Shown here one piece after another: positions 33,802-44,786 of a DNA stretch of 64,000 bases. The notes beneath the pieces were generated by a model. The model ran no database searches. It had not been told where the DNA came from and worked only from the letters and a program-made list of their open reading frames with translations. Source of the stretch: Apostichopus japonicus (taxonomy: Eukaryota; Echinodermata; Holothuroidea; Aspidochirotida; Stichopodidae); contig NC_092580.1 in NCBI RefSeq assembly GCF_037975245.1, forward strand, positions 1,585,501-1,649,500, read 5' to 3'. The position numbers and the translations under genes were made by a program. Within the stretch, counting starts at the first letter, position 1, and every line of letters begins with the position of its first letter.

Positions 33802-35643
33802 TTATGAAATGTCATTGTCAAAAAGATATGTTTTTAAACGGCTCTTAAAAACAGTCACAGATGGAGCGGTTCTGATGTCAACCGGGAGCTTGTTCCAAAT
33901 GTCTGGGGCTGCTGCTGCAAAGGCTCGGTGACCGTAGAACGACGTGTTGGTGTTCTTGGGGGGCTCCAGTAGGGCAAGAGATGCAGAACGAAGTAACCGG
34001 GGTGGTTTGTAAGGCAATAAAAGTTCAGAGATGTAAGTAGGTCCCTGATTGTTAAGGGCTTTGTATGTAAGAAGCGAGACTTTGAAAACAACCCTGTCTC
34101 TAATCGGTAGCCAATGTAAATCTCGGAGAACTGGTGTAATGTGATGATGGTCATTGCGCTTTATCTTAGTGACAAGTCTCGCTGCAGCATTCTGAACTAA
34201 CTGGAGTCTCCCAAGGTCACGAGCCGGAAGACCATAAAATAAACTATTGCAATAATCCAAACGGGACGTTACAAAAGCGTGTACAAGGCGTTCTGTTGAT
34301 GAATTATCGAGGAAGTGACGTATTTTGCCGATTTTGTATAATGAAAATGAAGCGTTTCGAGCAACTTCTCTGACATGACCTCTCATCTGTAGAGTGTTGT
34401 CAAGCGTGACTCCGAGGTCTTTCACAGCTGCAGACGGAGGAATTTCGGCTCCGCATATAGATATATTTGGAAAAGGGGGAGATCTCTTGAACCTAGACGT
34501 AAGATGAAGAACTTCGGTTTTGGATTCGTTCAACATAAGCTTGTTTTTCACACTCCATGTTTTAATGTCAGGGATACATATCTCCAGTCTATGAATGGCA
34601 TTGCCGCGATCCATCGGGTCCAACACGAGGTACAATTGTGTGTCATCGGCGTAGATCATATGTTCGATACCATGGGACTTTATTATATCGGCGATAGGTG
34701 CTGTATACATGGTAAAAATGGAGGGACCGGCTACTGATCCTTGTGGTACACCTTCATTAATTGAATATTCATCGGACTGAACACCATTGATGTTAATTGT
34801 CTGAACTCGGTCTCTGAGATACGAAGAGAACCAATCAAGAGCTGTCCCACCAATGCCGTAGCGATCATGTAAGAGATGAAGTAAAATGTCATGGTCGATC
34901 GTATCAAAAGCCGCTGAAAAATCCAATAGTATTAAAGCCACGTCCTGGTGGTGGTCGACTGCTTGGAGGTCATTGTAGACGCGGAGTAAAGCAGTTTCAG
35001 TACTATGGAATTTACGGTAAGCAGACTGCTTCTCGGCCATCAGGTTATTACTTTGAAGGTATTCATTAATTTGAGAGAAACCGACTCGTTCGATGGTCTT
35101 GAATAAAAACTTCAAGTTCGATATTGGTCTGTAATTATTGAGATCATTCTTACAGAGGTTGGCCTTCTTAAGCAATGGTGTAACTCTGGAGGTTTTCAAA
35201 GAGGACGGTATCTTTCCAGATGTCAAAGATTGGTTTACAATCCGCGTGATGCAAGGGAGTACAGCCTCGATGCATTCCTTCAGAAGATCTGTTGGTAGCG
35301 GATCCAAGGATGATGATTTCATGGACGATTTCATAATGACGTCGCGAATTTGACCAACTGTCGCAGCTGTGAAATTAGTGAAAGAGCACTGACACAGATC
35401 CTCAATGTAAACAGGTGAGTCATCATCATGCATCCGACCGTGAAGATCCTTAATCTTATCGTCGAAAAAGCTTGCAAACTTGTTTGCTAGTGTTTTAGCA
35501 CACGTAAAGTCTGGTAAAATACGGCTTCTGGTGTTATCAGGATTAGAAATTTTGTCAACAAGGCGGAATAATTGACGGTCATCACAGTTGGCAATACATC
35601 TTTGGTGGTGAGCCCGCTTAGCATCGTTAAGCATTTGACGATA
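33802..35643 (-). CDS. LINE reverse transcriptase ORF
   Basis: This 610-codon open frame holds the RT core in order: SSLDPLPTDLLK (start of RT), NNYRPISNLKFLFKTIER, then AYRKFHSTETALLRV, LLDFSAAFDTIDHDILL (catalytic Asp of motif A), [30 protein letters not shown] (catalytic Asp pair), KLMLNESKTEVL, and a C-terminal domain with LRDLHWLPIRDRVVFKV. All catalytic residues are present. The annotated start Met lies just after a one-base frameshift; the true upstream frame continues into the endonuclease ORF. The protein copies LINE RNA into DNA at the target site. As the 5' end is missing, this copy is unlikely to move by itself. Confidence 0.93.
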   Translation of the reverse strand, partial: YRQMLNDAKRAHHQRCIANCDDRQLFRLVDKISNPDNTRSRILPDFTCAKTLANKFASFFDDKIKDLHGRMHDDDSPVYIEDLCQCSFTNFTAATVGQIRDVIMKSSMKSSSLDPLPTDLLKECIEAVLPCITRIVNQSLTSGKIPSSLKTSRVTPLLKKANLCKNDLNNYRPISNLKFLFKTIERVGFSQINEYLQSNNLMAEKQSAYRKFHSTETALLRVYNDLQAVDHHQDVALILLDFSAAFDTIDHDILLHLLHDRYGIGGTALDWFSSYLRDRVQTININGVQSDEYSINEGVPQGSVAGPSIFTMYTAPIADIIKSHGIEHMIYADDTQLYLVLDPMDRGNAIHRLEICIPDIKTWSVKNKLMLNESKTEVLHLTSRFKRSPPFPNISICGAEIPPSAAVKDLGVTLDNTLQMRGHVREVARNASFSLYKIGKIRHFLDNSSTERLVHAFVTSRLDYCNSLFYGLPARDLGRLQLVQNAAARLVTKIKRNDHHHITPVLRDLHWLPIRDRVVFKVSLLTYKALNNQGPTYISELLLPYKPPRLLRSASLALLEPPKNTNTSFYGHRAFAAAAPDIWNKLPVDIRTAPSVTVFKSRLKTYLFDNDIS

Positions 35644-36236
35644 AGTCTACACTGTTCATGAAAAATTTGTCTGTGTACTTCCAGGCCTGATGCAAGCCAC
35701 TTCCGTTCACAACGGCGCTTGACACGTTTCGCTTGACGCAGATCATCCGTGTACCACAGTGCGTTTGTTCTCAGGGTGGTAGACCTGGTAGTCCAGGGAG
35801 CATGGTGATCGAGCAAGCTGGTAAGAACATTATCGTATTGGAGTGCCAATGTGTCGAGATCTCTATCAAGATGGTTGGCGAGGGCAGATTTTCCAATGTC
35901 ATTAATGAAATCAGGGATGGCAAGATCACGCAGATTCCGAGTAGTTTTTGTCACTCTAATAGCGGCTGGTTGAGATATTCCAATCTGACAACTGATGGCG
36001 CTGTGGTCCGAATCCGTATCATACAAAATGTTGACATCAAATATGACATCATCGATTTTGCGGGTGATGAGCAAGTCAAGTGTGTGCCCATTTTTATGTG
36101 TACGACCTTTGACATGTTGCTGGAGGCCAGCGGAAATGAGCACGTTACGAAAGTTGAGGTGTGTTTTAAGATCATCAAACACATGATTACCACTTCTGAA
36201 GCAGATATCATTTACCTGATTGACTGTTTTATGCAT
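35643..36236 (-). pseudogene. C-terminal half of the LINE apurinic-like endonuclease
   Basis: The frame reads through GHTLDLLITR and SDHSAISCQI, the conserved last motifs of the LINE endonuclease (the final SDH carries catalytic Asp and His), then a linker with VKRRCERKWLASGLEV. It runs out of register near RLIVK, where GTCAAATG would need one more A to continue into LNDAKRAHHQ of the RT frame. The N-terminal catalytic Asn/Glu motifs are missing because of 5' truncation. Confidence 0.88.
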
Positions 36237-36244
36237 TTTTCAAG

Positions 36245-37300
36245 GTTACTTCAGACCTATCTGTAATTTGGGCCACTTCACAAACTAAAACTGAAGTTGA
36301 CCAAATTATGTTCATCAAAAGGAAATGATTGCAATGTCAGTGGGGGCACCATCATACCAGGTGTGCGATTCATCCGACCTTAACTTTTGGAGTTATCAAG
36401 GTGGTCAGAATTTGACCCTAAGTGACCTTTGACCTCTTCATAGAACCTTCAGTTCTTGTACATTTCTGAGCATGAGGATAATCGCAGCTTTGATTTTGAA
36501 GCTATGTCGACAAGGATTTCAGGCTTTTGGCAGCTGATGACTCCAAGTTACATTTGACCTCAAAGTGTAATGCTAAGTGAGGGGGACCTACCACCTAACT
36601 ATGACACTCTACCGATGCTAAAGATGTTCACTAAACTCGACTATGAGGTTTTTGTATTTTGGCCGCTGATGACCTCAATTGACCTTGACTCCGCTAAATA
36701 ACTGGAGCAGCCAAAGAATTCAGTGCTGTAAATTTACATCCTAATTTTCATGAAATTCATGCAAGATATGCTTGGTGAGTCATCCCATTTACAAGTTGGA
36801 ACATCACATAAACATATGTTTACCTGCGTACATACACCCTTAGCTTCCTTTTTGCACTTTGGCTAGGAATCAATCGAAGATTCCTGGCATAGGATACTTA
36901 TAAATTCCTCTCTTCTGAATTAACAGACTCTTTAGGCATTAGATTATCTTTTAGCATCATCACATGACCATCCTTAACAAAAAACCTTTCATAATTTCCA
37001 TCTGTTAATCTGAGAAAATTTTCAACAAGATACCCCTGAGAATAGCACTTTGAAAACATGCAAGAGAGAAAAAACACCGGTATTTTTAGGTGCAGGGCAG
37101 AGATGGTCTTATGGTATTGCAGAAGTATTCAAGACTATGCATGAAATATAGATAGATTTCTGCAGAAAAAAGTGTTTTAAGTACAGCTTTCATAACAGTA
37201 TTCTCCATTTTATCTGTTGCTATTTCAAGGGAAAAAAACTGCATATCCTTAGTGCTTCAATATTTACACACATGGTGATACAAAAAAAAAAGTCGAAAAG
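36245..37300. other. Interspersed repeat with TGACCTTTGACC motifs, no gene
   Basis: The sequence has the wording of an echinoderm/hemichordate-type interspersed repeat: GACCCTAAGTGACCTTTGAC, TTGACCTCAAAGTG and CAATTGACCTTGACTCC. It resembles the intronic repeat in the arms. No open frame of interest is present. Confidence 0.5.
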
Positions 37301-37305
37301 CTTAC

Positions 37306-37376
<71 letters not shown>

Positions 37377-37390
37377 ATATATATCTTTTA
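37306..37390. repeat. (TA)n microsatellite
   Basis: A nearly pure TA run of about 60 bp. The minus-strand frames crossing it give a Tyr-Ile repeat that is not a real protein. Confidence 0.95.
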
Positions 37391-38700
37391 AGAAGCTGCA
37401 ATATCGGTGGCTCAAAAAGTTTGTGATCCTGAAAGTCCGAGACTGGCAGGACTATCTGGTAGCTGGATCGAATGACTTTCCAATTCTTCTTCAACTTTAG
37501 TCCTATTTCTAATCCTTTTGGAGGAAACTCTTTGGATTGATGAAGCGTTCCGCACGTCGCTACCAGAATTGGAACAAAGTCTTCTGGAGGTCTCTCGGGA
37601 GCTGTTCCATGGTGGACACCATAGGTGGTTCTGTCCATAGAAGAGTATGAAAGAAATTACTAGATAGGAATACACAAGCCATTTAGACGAAAGTACTGTA
37701 CTCTGCATAACGTGTAGATCATGCATGTTACATTTAAAGACTTGAATGAGTCAACGATAGCCAATAATTTTAAGAGGGAACACGGATTGCTTTGGGTGAT
37801 GGGAGGGGGTGGGGGATGAACACTCTCTTGGTGGGAGGGGGTCAGAGCCACAGACAGAGATGTAAGAACATTTAATGATTTCCCTAACTTATGTAATGTC
37901 AGAAATGTCAAATATTTTTTTAATTTTTTATAACCCATCTACTAGTAAAATGTCTAGTATTGTTGTATCAACTACAGTAGTTACAGAATATTATTATAAA
38001 ATGTGAAAAAAAAATTAAAAAAAGGAATATACTACAACATGAAGGCCAAAAGTATTTGAGTTGCAATAGAATTACAAGCTATATTACAATGGGAAGACAT
38101 GAAGGAAAACTTCACAAAAAAAATGACTTTAGGAACAAACCTCAGTTAATTTGTTTTGAACCGTTGAAAAACGTGCTATCAGGCCAGGTTGGATTTTCAT
38201 GCCACTTTTAATTTTTGAGGGTACAACCCTTTAATTTGCCGAGGTTCATCAGTTTAGAGTGACAAGACTATTTCGTCTAATACTTTAACCATTTAGCTCA
38301 GTTCCTCAGATCCAACACAAAATCACAAAAAGAGTTTTACCTGTCTCAAATGACATGTTTACAGTGGTAGTACAAATTTGTCAACTTTTGGATAGATGGT
38401 GTTTAATTTTTATTCCATGGGTGCAAGGGTGTTGTTGTTTTAATATCAAGTTTAAGGAACATGCTTTGGTTGAGTGAGTTATTAGAATGTAAAGCAATGG
38501 GTTAACATTAACATTAAAGCCTGTACTAGAAGAGCTGATAACATCATGAAGTTAGCCTTTAAAGGAATAAACCGAAGGTTTAGCATATTTTAACGGTGAA
38601 TAGCTTGGAACTGGATCAGCAGCGTATGAGTGTAAAATCTCAAATTAACCTTATTCTGGTGGACTACGACATTATTGAGTCTAAAATTCAGCCTACATTT
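37391..38700. other. Unassigned spacer sequence
   Basis: Overlapping open frames on the minus strand at 37,264-37,726 give a Ser/Arg-rich peptide (RVSSKRIRNRTKVEEELESH) without recognisable domain. No convincing splice borders were found. The rest is AT-rich with no gene seen. Confidence 0.4.
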
Positions 38701-38702
38701 GT

Positions 38703-39005
38703 CATTTACAAGGGCGTAGGAACCGGGGGGGGGCTGGGGGCGCCAGCCCCCCAGTGAAAAATATGGGGGGCGGAAGTATCGTTCCGCCCCCCCGCTCCGC
38801 AAGTCAGAAAACCCCTTTTTCATTTCCAAATGAGAAAAAAATCTCATTTGGAGCACCAAATTGCATCTAAGGCCAGGTGAAATGCAAAATTCTTTACAAA
38901 ATGGAGTGGGTGTTGAAGTGTGCTATATTGCACCAAATTGCATCTGAGGCCACTTGGAAATCCAAAAAAATTCCAAAGGGGAGGGGGACACCCCCTCCCC
39001 TTATC
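38703..39005 (-). mobile_element. Short non-autonomous element, copy 1
   Basis: The segment from GGGCGTAGGAACCGGGG to the GGGGAGGGGGACACCCCCTC stretch is matched in reverse complement by 61,846-62,190. It includes AAATGAGAAAAAAATCTCAT, GGAGCACCAAATTGCATCTA and AAAATGGAGTGGGTGTTGAA. It has GC-rich ends with internal hairpins and no coding capacity. This copy appears truncated at its distal end compared with the other. Confidence 0.85.
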
Positions 39006-40463
39006 TGACAATAACACGGATGGAGAAATGTACTACATCTCAAATCAACCCATAATCAGAAAGCAAAGTCAGAATATTAAAGTGGAGGGTGGAGTGGAGG
39101 CAATAAGTAAGTGTTTACTATTTTTAATACATATGCTGAAAGTTTCTCCATTTTGTTTATCATTATATTGATGATAACACTAGAGTTTCTGTTAATGGAA
39201 AGAAAATGCCCAATATCTTTGCACTTGTGTAGCAAGTCAGTCAATTTCATAGCAAGATTCTCTCAGGTAAATGGAGCAACAGAGGTTCGGAGAGGGTTTA
39301 GTGGTACTGGATATGTGTTTTGGTGGGGTTACAGACAAAATCTAAGAGATGGGGAATCTAGGTCCCACCCCTGGCTGCATCCAAAACAGCAAAATACTAA
39401 GTAACTGGGTGTTTATTTACAAATAAATTACAGGTCTCTAAATATTCCACCAAGACCCACCCCCCCCTCTCCCATCCTCCCCAACCAGTTATCTCCTAGT
39501 CTCTTCATGTGTAGGGTTTCCGCAAAGATCTGACCCGACCCAACGTTAATATTGTTACACCCTTTTCAAGATTTTGCTCCAAATATATTTATATTTATAT
39601 CTCTGGGATTATAGGAAAAAAATTATCACTGCACAGAACAAAGCCTTATTTGTCAAAACAAACGTGACACAATGCACATACAATTTAAGGGAAACCCACC
39701 CCCCCCAAAAAAATCATGCACAGTTACATATGGCAAAACTAATGGCAGGTATAATATTGTTTCCAATACACTAGTAACTGGACAGCTACTTTCATGATGG
39801 GTAAAAAGAGCAATTTGCTTTGCGTTAATACTTATTCAGTTCTAGGAAAAAGGGAAAGAGCTTGTTATCCTTACAATATTCACCAAATGTACTTTACACT
39901 GAATCTGAGGACAAGGAAATAAACTTGATGTATTCTTTAACGTTCAGAAAATTCCACTCTCCTCAACTCTGTTGTACTCCATCCCCTTCGGTAAGACTGA
40001 ATATTACTAAGTGATATTTCATCACAGTTAGGGATACTTCTTTCCGGGGGTGGGGTGGGGTTGGCGGGAGCATAAAAGTTAAACAACTGCACTCATTCAA
40101 TACAAAAACTTGGTATCAATTCCATTTAAGTCAGGTAACATCTTCGCTTGCGAACTACCATAAATAGAACATTTTCACCGAATTTAAACTTCCCTAATTT
40201 ATGCTTGGCACTCCTGCTGCACGTGCTCGGGTTCATTTAGCAGCGAAGTAAATCTTTGAACGCAAGACAGACTCATTGGTTAGTTTTGAAAAACATTCAA
40301 ACTTTCTTCGCACATGACCATATGTGTGACCAGCTCACAAACAATAGTCCTACAACCCATTGTCTCCAGCATACTGCTACCAATAATTTATACAATGCGA
40401 GCATCATATCCATCTTGTACTCTCAACATAACAAACCCAAAAGGAAGAAACTTGAAAATGTAC

Positions 40464-40584
40464 CTGGCTCTTCCTCCTTCTGTACGGCTTTTTGAGATTG
40501 AACGACCCTTTGACCTAGCATCTTGATCTCTGCTACCAGTGTCTTCATGGAATCCTCGGATTTTACTATGCTGTCCTTCAACGT
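40464..40584 (-). CDS. Exon c of an unknown coiled-coil-like gene, intact copy
   Basis: The 121-bp exon lies between TGCTTAG and GGTACA and goes from phase 0 to phase 1. It reads TLKDSIVKSEDSMKTLVAEI then KMLGQRVVQSQKAVQKEEEP. Hydrophobic residues at heptad-like spacing (L, I, V, M, L, V, I, M, L, V, V) suggest an amphipathic helix or coiled coil. With exons a and b it gives one continuous open frame of about 112 codons. I do not recognise the family; resemblance to SNARE-like or cytoskeletal coiled coils is only compositional. No downstream exon was found before the arm ends at 39.4 kb. Confidence 0.65.
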
Positions 40585-41181
40585 CTAAGCAGAAAGATGG
40601 ATTAATAATCAATCACGCAAAGATGGATTAGTATTCAATCACGCAAAGATGCATAAATAATCATCATTGCTTACAGATTTCTCTTTTGTTATAAAACCCA
40701 CAGGGGAAATGAATTCCACCCCACCAAGATGGGGAATATTTTCACTTTCATTAAATGACTAGTTAACTTTTTCCCCATAAGGTCTGTTCATACCACCATC
40801 TCTTATGCTATTGTCGCGTTACAGGAGCAGACGTCACTTACTCTCTTCGTTGGGATCTGGGTAGGAGTTGAAATTTAAGCTCCAAGGAATGAGCTGGAGC
40901 TTGTGGATTAAACACCAAATGTTTCATCCCCTACAGCAGTGGGTAGTTTCACTCAACATTCTATTAAACACGAAATATAGTGTAAGCAATGAAACTTGAA
41001 ATTTTAAACATGTTACATGATGTTGCATGTTAGTCGGAATGTAACCGTGCATCTAATGATACTAAACACCAACAATGTTAGGACAGCCCTTGAACAAAGC
41101 AATTAAACTTACATTAAACTAATGAAACTATACTCAAATTGACTTTGAATAATCCATTAAGTAATAGTTTTGTCATCTCAC

Positions 41182-41266
41182 CTTCATTCTGTCATGGATC
41201 GCTTCATTAGTCATCTTAATTCCTTGCACACCTTGAAGGTAGCCATCTTTATCAATCATATCTTTC
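41182..41266 (-). CDS. Exon b of an unknown coiled-coil-like gene, intact copy
   Basis: The 85-bp exon lies between CTGTTTTTCTTGACAG and GTGAG and goes from phase 2 to phase 0. It reads KDMIDKDGYLQGVQGIKMTN then EAIHDRMK. Its first base completes the Lys codon begun by AA at the end of exon a. Polar and heptad-like, it continues into the coiled-coil-like exon c. Confidence 0.68.
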
Positions 41267-42559
41267 CTGTCAAGAAAAACAGAAAAGAATGGAACTTGCC
41301 TACTAAACTTCCTTGTAATGGGATCTTAGCATCTATTACGATTAAAACATAAGACAAGATGGCAATCCATGGCATCTTATCTCTCCTATGATGGAATGGA
41401 TCTACTATGAACTTTGACCTTGACCCTTAAGTTCTAATTTAAAATTTGTCCAATTATAGTCAACATATTTTGTGGTTTAATGACTTTTTCCAACACACTG
41501 ACAAGCAGAAAATGGCTACAGTTTCTGGGTATTTGACCTTTCACCTATGACATTTATACCAATCACTCAAGATCAAGTTTACAGTACATGGTCAGGCACC
41601 TACCCACCAAGTTTGAACCTGATCGGACTTACAATCTAGGAGACACGACACACTCTTTTGCACAATTTAGACTAATTTTAACTTTAACTCAATTGACCCG
41701 TTAACTACAAGCCTAAAAAGCTAAATCTGTCTTGTTTTAAACTTTGTCTCTTCATTCTCTACATATAATGTGGTTTAATGCCTTTGTCCAACAAGTTGGC
41801 ATGCAGAAAATGGCTAAAAACCAATTTTAGATTTCTTGACCTTCGACCTCTTTGACGTCATCAATCACACAAGCATGAGTTAACATGGTCAGGCTCCCAC
41901 CCACCAAGCTTGAACTCGACAGGACTTTGGGTCTAGGAGGAGTTTGCGACATACTTAATTTTGCTCACTCACTATCAAACATACACACATCCACCCACCT
42001 GCCCACCCACCCACGCATACTTACTCACTCACATTTCTGATGTGGGATGAAGTACAATATCTCATCTCCCTATACATTACATGAAGTGAGGTGAGACCAA
42101 AACAAACTCAACACAAAGTCACAAACAGTTCTGCTTTACAGCAAGAAATAGAAAGTGGTGTACTTTAAAATGCACCGTGCAGTTTTCAGTACAGTCAACT
42201 GTTTAGAGTGTAAATTTAAAGATCATATCGTTTAAGCAACTTATTTTAGCCGCCCACCCCTCCTCCACTCACCCCACCCCAAATCGACTTCTATTTACCT
42301 TCCCAATCCTTTACAACTTGAGAAAGTTTAAAATGTCGTTACCAAGACACAGCGTTACCTTTCAACCAGTTACATTTATGGTAAGTAAACATTCAGTTTG
42401 GGATTATCCAATAACTTGTCTCAATAAAGTACATTGCATTTACTTTTCCCGGTCAGTTTCTTATTTTTGAATTGTTTTACAAAAGAATAAAACATAGATA
42501 ATATGATGCCAGCTGACAAAACCTTGGTTCAAATAAAACATGTTTAGAGAGTGAAACTT

Positions 42560-42692
42560 ACTTATGACTGGTTAAAATGACCCTGTAACTATCGCTACCA
42601 CTGGACTCCGTGTTCAGAGATGAGCCATGCTTGTACTCCGACTGAGCCGTATCTCCTAAATTTTCTATAGGGACCTTTAGTGGGGAGAATAA
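42560..42692 (-). CDS. Exon a of an unknown coiled-coil-like gene, intact copy
   Basis: After CTTGCGCTGCAG the exon reads LFSPLKVPIENLGDTAQSEY, a Ser/Thr-rich segment SSLNTESSGSDSY, and RVILTSHK, ending AA before GTAAGTTTC. This gives phase 2 out, which fits exon b exactly. The left-arm copy has one additional G here and is out of phase. Exons upstream of a are not identified, and no start codon is visible. Amino-acid replacements against the left arm include Leu for Gln, Tyr for Asp and Gly for Cys. Confidence 0.62.
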
Positions 42693-44539
42693 ACTGCAGC
42701 GCAAGATGAAAGAAAAGAGAACCAACAATGTAGACAGACAGAGGGTGAAAGAAGAAAATCCAAACACACTCAATGAATGTAAGAATATGTACGTCAGGAA
42801 GCAGGTGGATGGCAAAATACCTCTTGCGGTAATGAGCTTAAAAATCATCCATCACTGATAGCAACAACTGCGGTATGCCCTTTAACCCTTTCAATGCCTT
42901 AGGTGCCCTCTTGATCATCCTACAACTTTATCATACAAGTCAGGGCTCTAAGACTGTCCAAAACTCCAGCGAAATTGCGCCAAGAGCCGGTAAATATTGA
43001 GCAGCTGCAGGAAATGTTAAGGTTTTGATGTACAGTTTTAAAAAAACCACTGAAAAAAAAGTTCTCACTCTGGAAACCATGCCCCTTGGTGTCTTTTCAC
43101 AAGTGTATGTAAATAGCCTGGTTTTCCTACTAAAACTACAAAGTTGCCGTAGTGCCCCTGCCATCTCAATGAAAATCAAAGACAATTTCTAATTCTGTCC
43201 CTCGAAATAGTGGCTATGCCCCTCCGGATTCTTAATGAGAGTACATTAATAAACTGGGTACTTAGGTAAAAACTGCAATTGCTGATTTAAGGCACCAAAC
43301 TGCATTAAATAAAAGCTTTCAATATATAAATATCTCTGCAAACTACTGCTACTGCTATTTCTGCCACATACAGTAGCCGGATAGATTTATAACAATCGAG
43401 AAAAAACATCGAGTTATAAAATAAAAAAACACCACCTTTGTTGTTCTACTCCACCTTTTGACCTTTTGGCATTAAGTCAAATTCCCATGTTGACATTAAA
43501 AAAAGATGCCTCCCAATAATAAAGTTGGTGTGATTGCCATCAGAAATGTTTGAAAGGATAATTTATAATCAATATGGGGAGTTTACAAGCCACAGCAGTG
43601 CAAAGTTTTGGTATTTTGTGGTTTAATCATTAAGTGTATTAAAACCATAAAATGAGCAACCATTTCTTGTGAGATAACGTGTGGCGTTTGCGGAAACATA
43701 TGTACCAAAAAATATCAGGTTTTTTTTTTACTCATTAAGTAAGATACAGAAAGTGCTTAGTATTATTATAATAATAATATTATTATTATTATTAAAGTTA
43801 TCACTTTGACGTCTGCATGACTAGCAATACATATTTCAATGTTCAATTTGGAATATTTTACTCTCATTCACAGCATATCAGCCAGCAACGTAGCCAGGAA
43901 TTTGAAAGGGGGGAGCACTTTTTGAGATTGATAAGGGGGTCCTTTATTTGTAACATTTAGCATAATACTTCATGAACTATGGGTTGTGAACTGTGATAAG
44001 TATGGTAAGTATCTCCTGAAATTAACAGCTGCATTTATCATTCTCCAAGCTATTTCATGTATACAATTTGAAGCTGTGATAAACATCACCACCAGTTCCA
44101 TGCTTTAGCTGGTGCAGTATCAATTATGTTCATATTTCTGTAAAAGGTTCTTAGCGGGGACCTAACACAGATAACCTTGTAATGATTTTGATCAGCATCA
44201 CAACTGCTGATTTAGTACTCTCACTTGTATGTACTGAATGTTCCCTTGCATCATTCAATAAATAACATTAGGAGTGCAATGCAAATGTCAGAATGTAACA
44301 TTACACAGGGTCAAGCTACAAAACTACATAAATAAGCATTCACTTAAAGGACTAGATAGAGTAGATGTGCCAACCATACTGCCTATAATGTTCAAAGTGA
44401 AGTAGAGTAAAATTGACACAGGTAAAATCACAGTGTTAAATCCAAATCTTCCAATTGATCTTTGCAGATCAACAGAAATAATATGTTTTGAGAGAACTTG
44501 CCATTCCATTTATACATATGCAGGATGACCCCCCACCTC

Positions 44540-44575
44540 CGTTGTCAATGGAGGAGGGCTGTTTGAAAATAAGGG
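44540..44575 (-). pseudogene. Deleted stub of transposase-like exon, right arm
   Basis: Only the acceptor and the first 17 bases (CCCTCCTCCATTGACAA on the minus strand) of the exon at 12,224-12,318 remain, joined directly to a G-rich sequence. This is the deletion junction corresponding to the left-arm-specific block 12,241-12,984. Confidence 0.7.
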
Positions 44576-44786
44576 AGAGTAACTAATAGGTAAGGAGAAA
44601 GCCAGCTTTGTGAATCATTGCATTATAAAACAAGAACAAAATACCATCAATAAAAAGTTTTCATGACAGTTTTCACTGCATTTGAGTATTGATCAACTTC
44701 AACGAAAGCAAAAGCAATAGAAAACAGTTACTCAAATGTCTTACAAAAGATTTCAGCTCAGTTGACTTTGCTGTCATCCATGATGT

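Larger units (their letters stand above)
33575..36240 (-). mobile_element. 5'-truncated L2/CR1-type LINE
   Basis: The element runs on the minus strand from within the endonuclease domain (about 36,240) to a 3' end at about 33,575. The 3' end reads GGCGCTATATAAATGC and then an ATT/ATTGTT microsatellite, a typical terminus for CR1/L2-like elements. It includes partial endonuclease, full reverse transcriptase and the C-terminal domain. One single-base frameshift near 35,643 splits the coding sequence. The reading frame is otherwise long and clean, so this is a young insertion compared with the arm LINEs. No target-site duplication was identified by eye. Confidence 0.9.

Noticed and set aside
35733-36266. 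177-codon plus-strand open frame
   Set aside because: It is the antisense of the LINE endonuclease frame, whose conserved HTLDLLITR and SDHSAI motifs identify the true strand.
37391-37726. Overlapping Ser/Arg-rich minus-strand frames next to a TA tract
   Set aside because: Two frames are open over about 200 bp, which raised suspicion of an exon, but no splice borders or family similarity could be seen.
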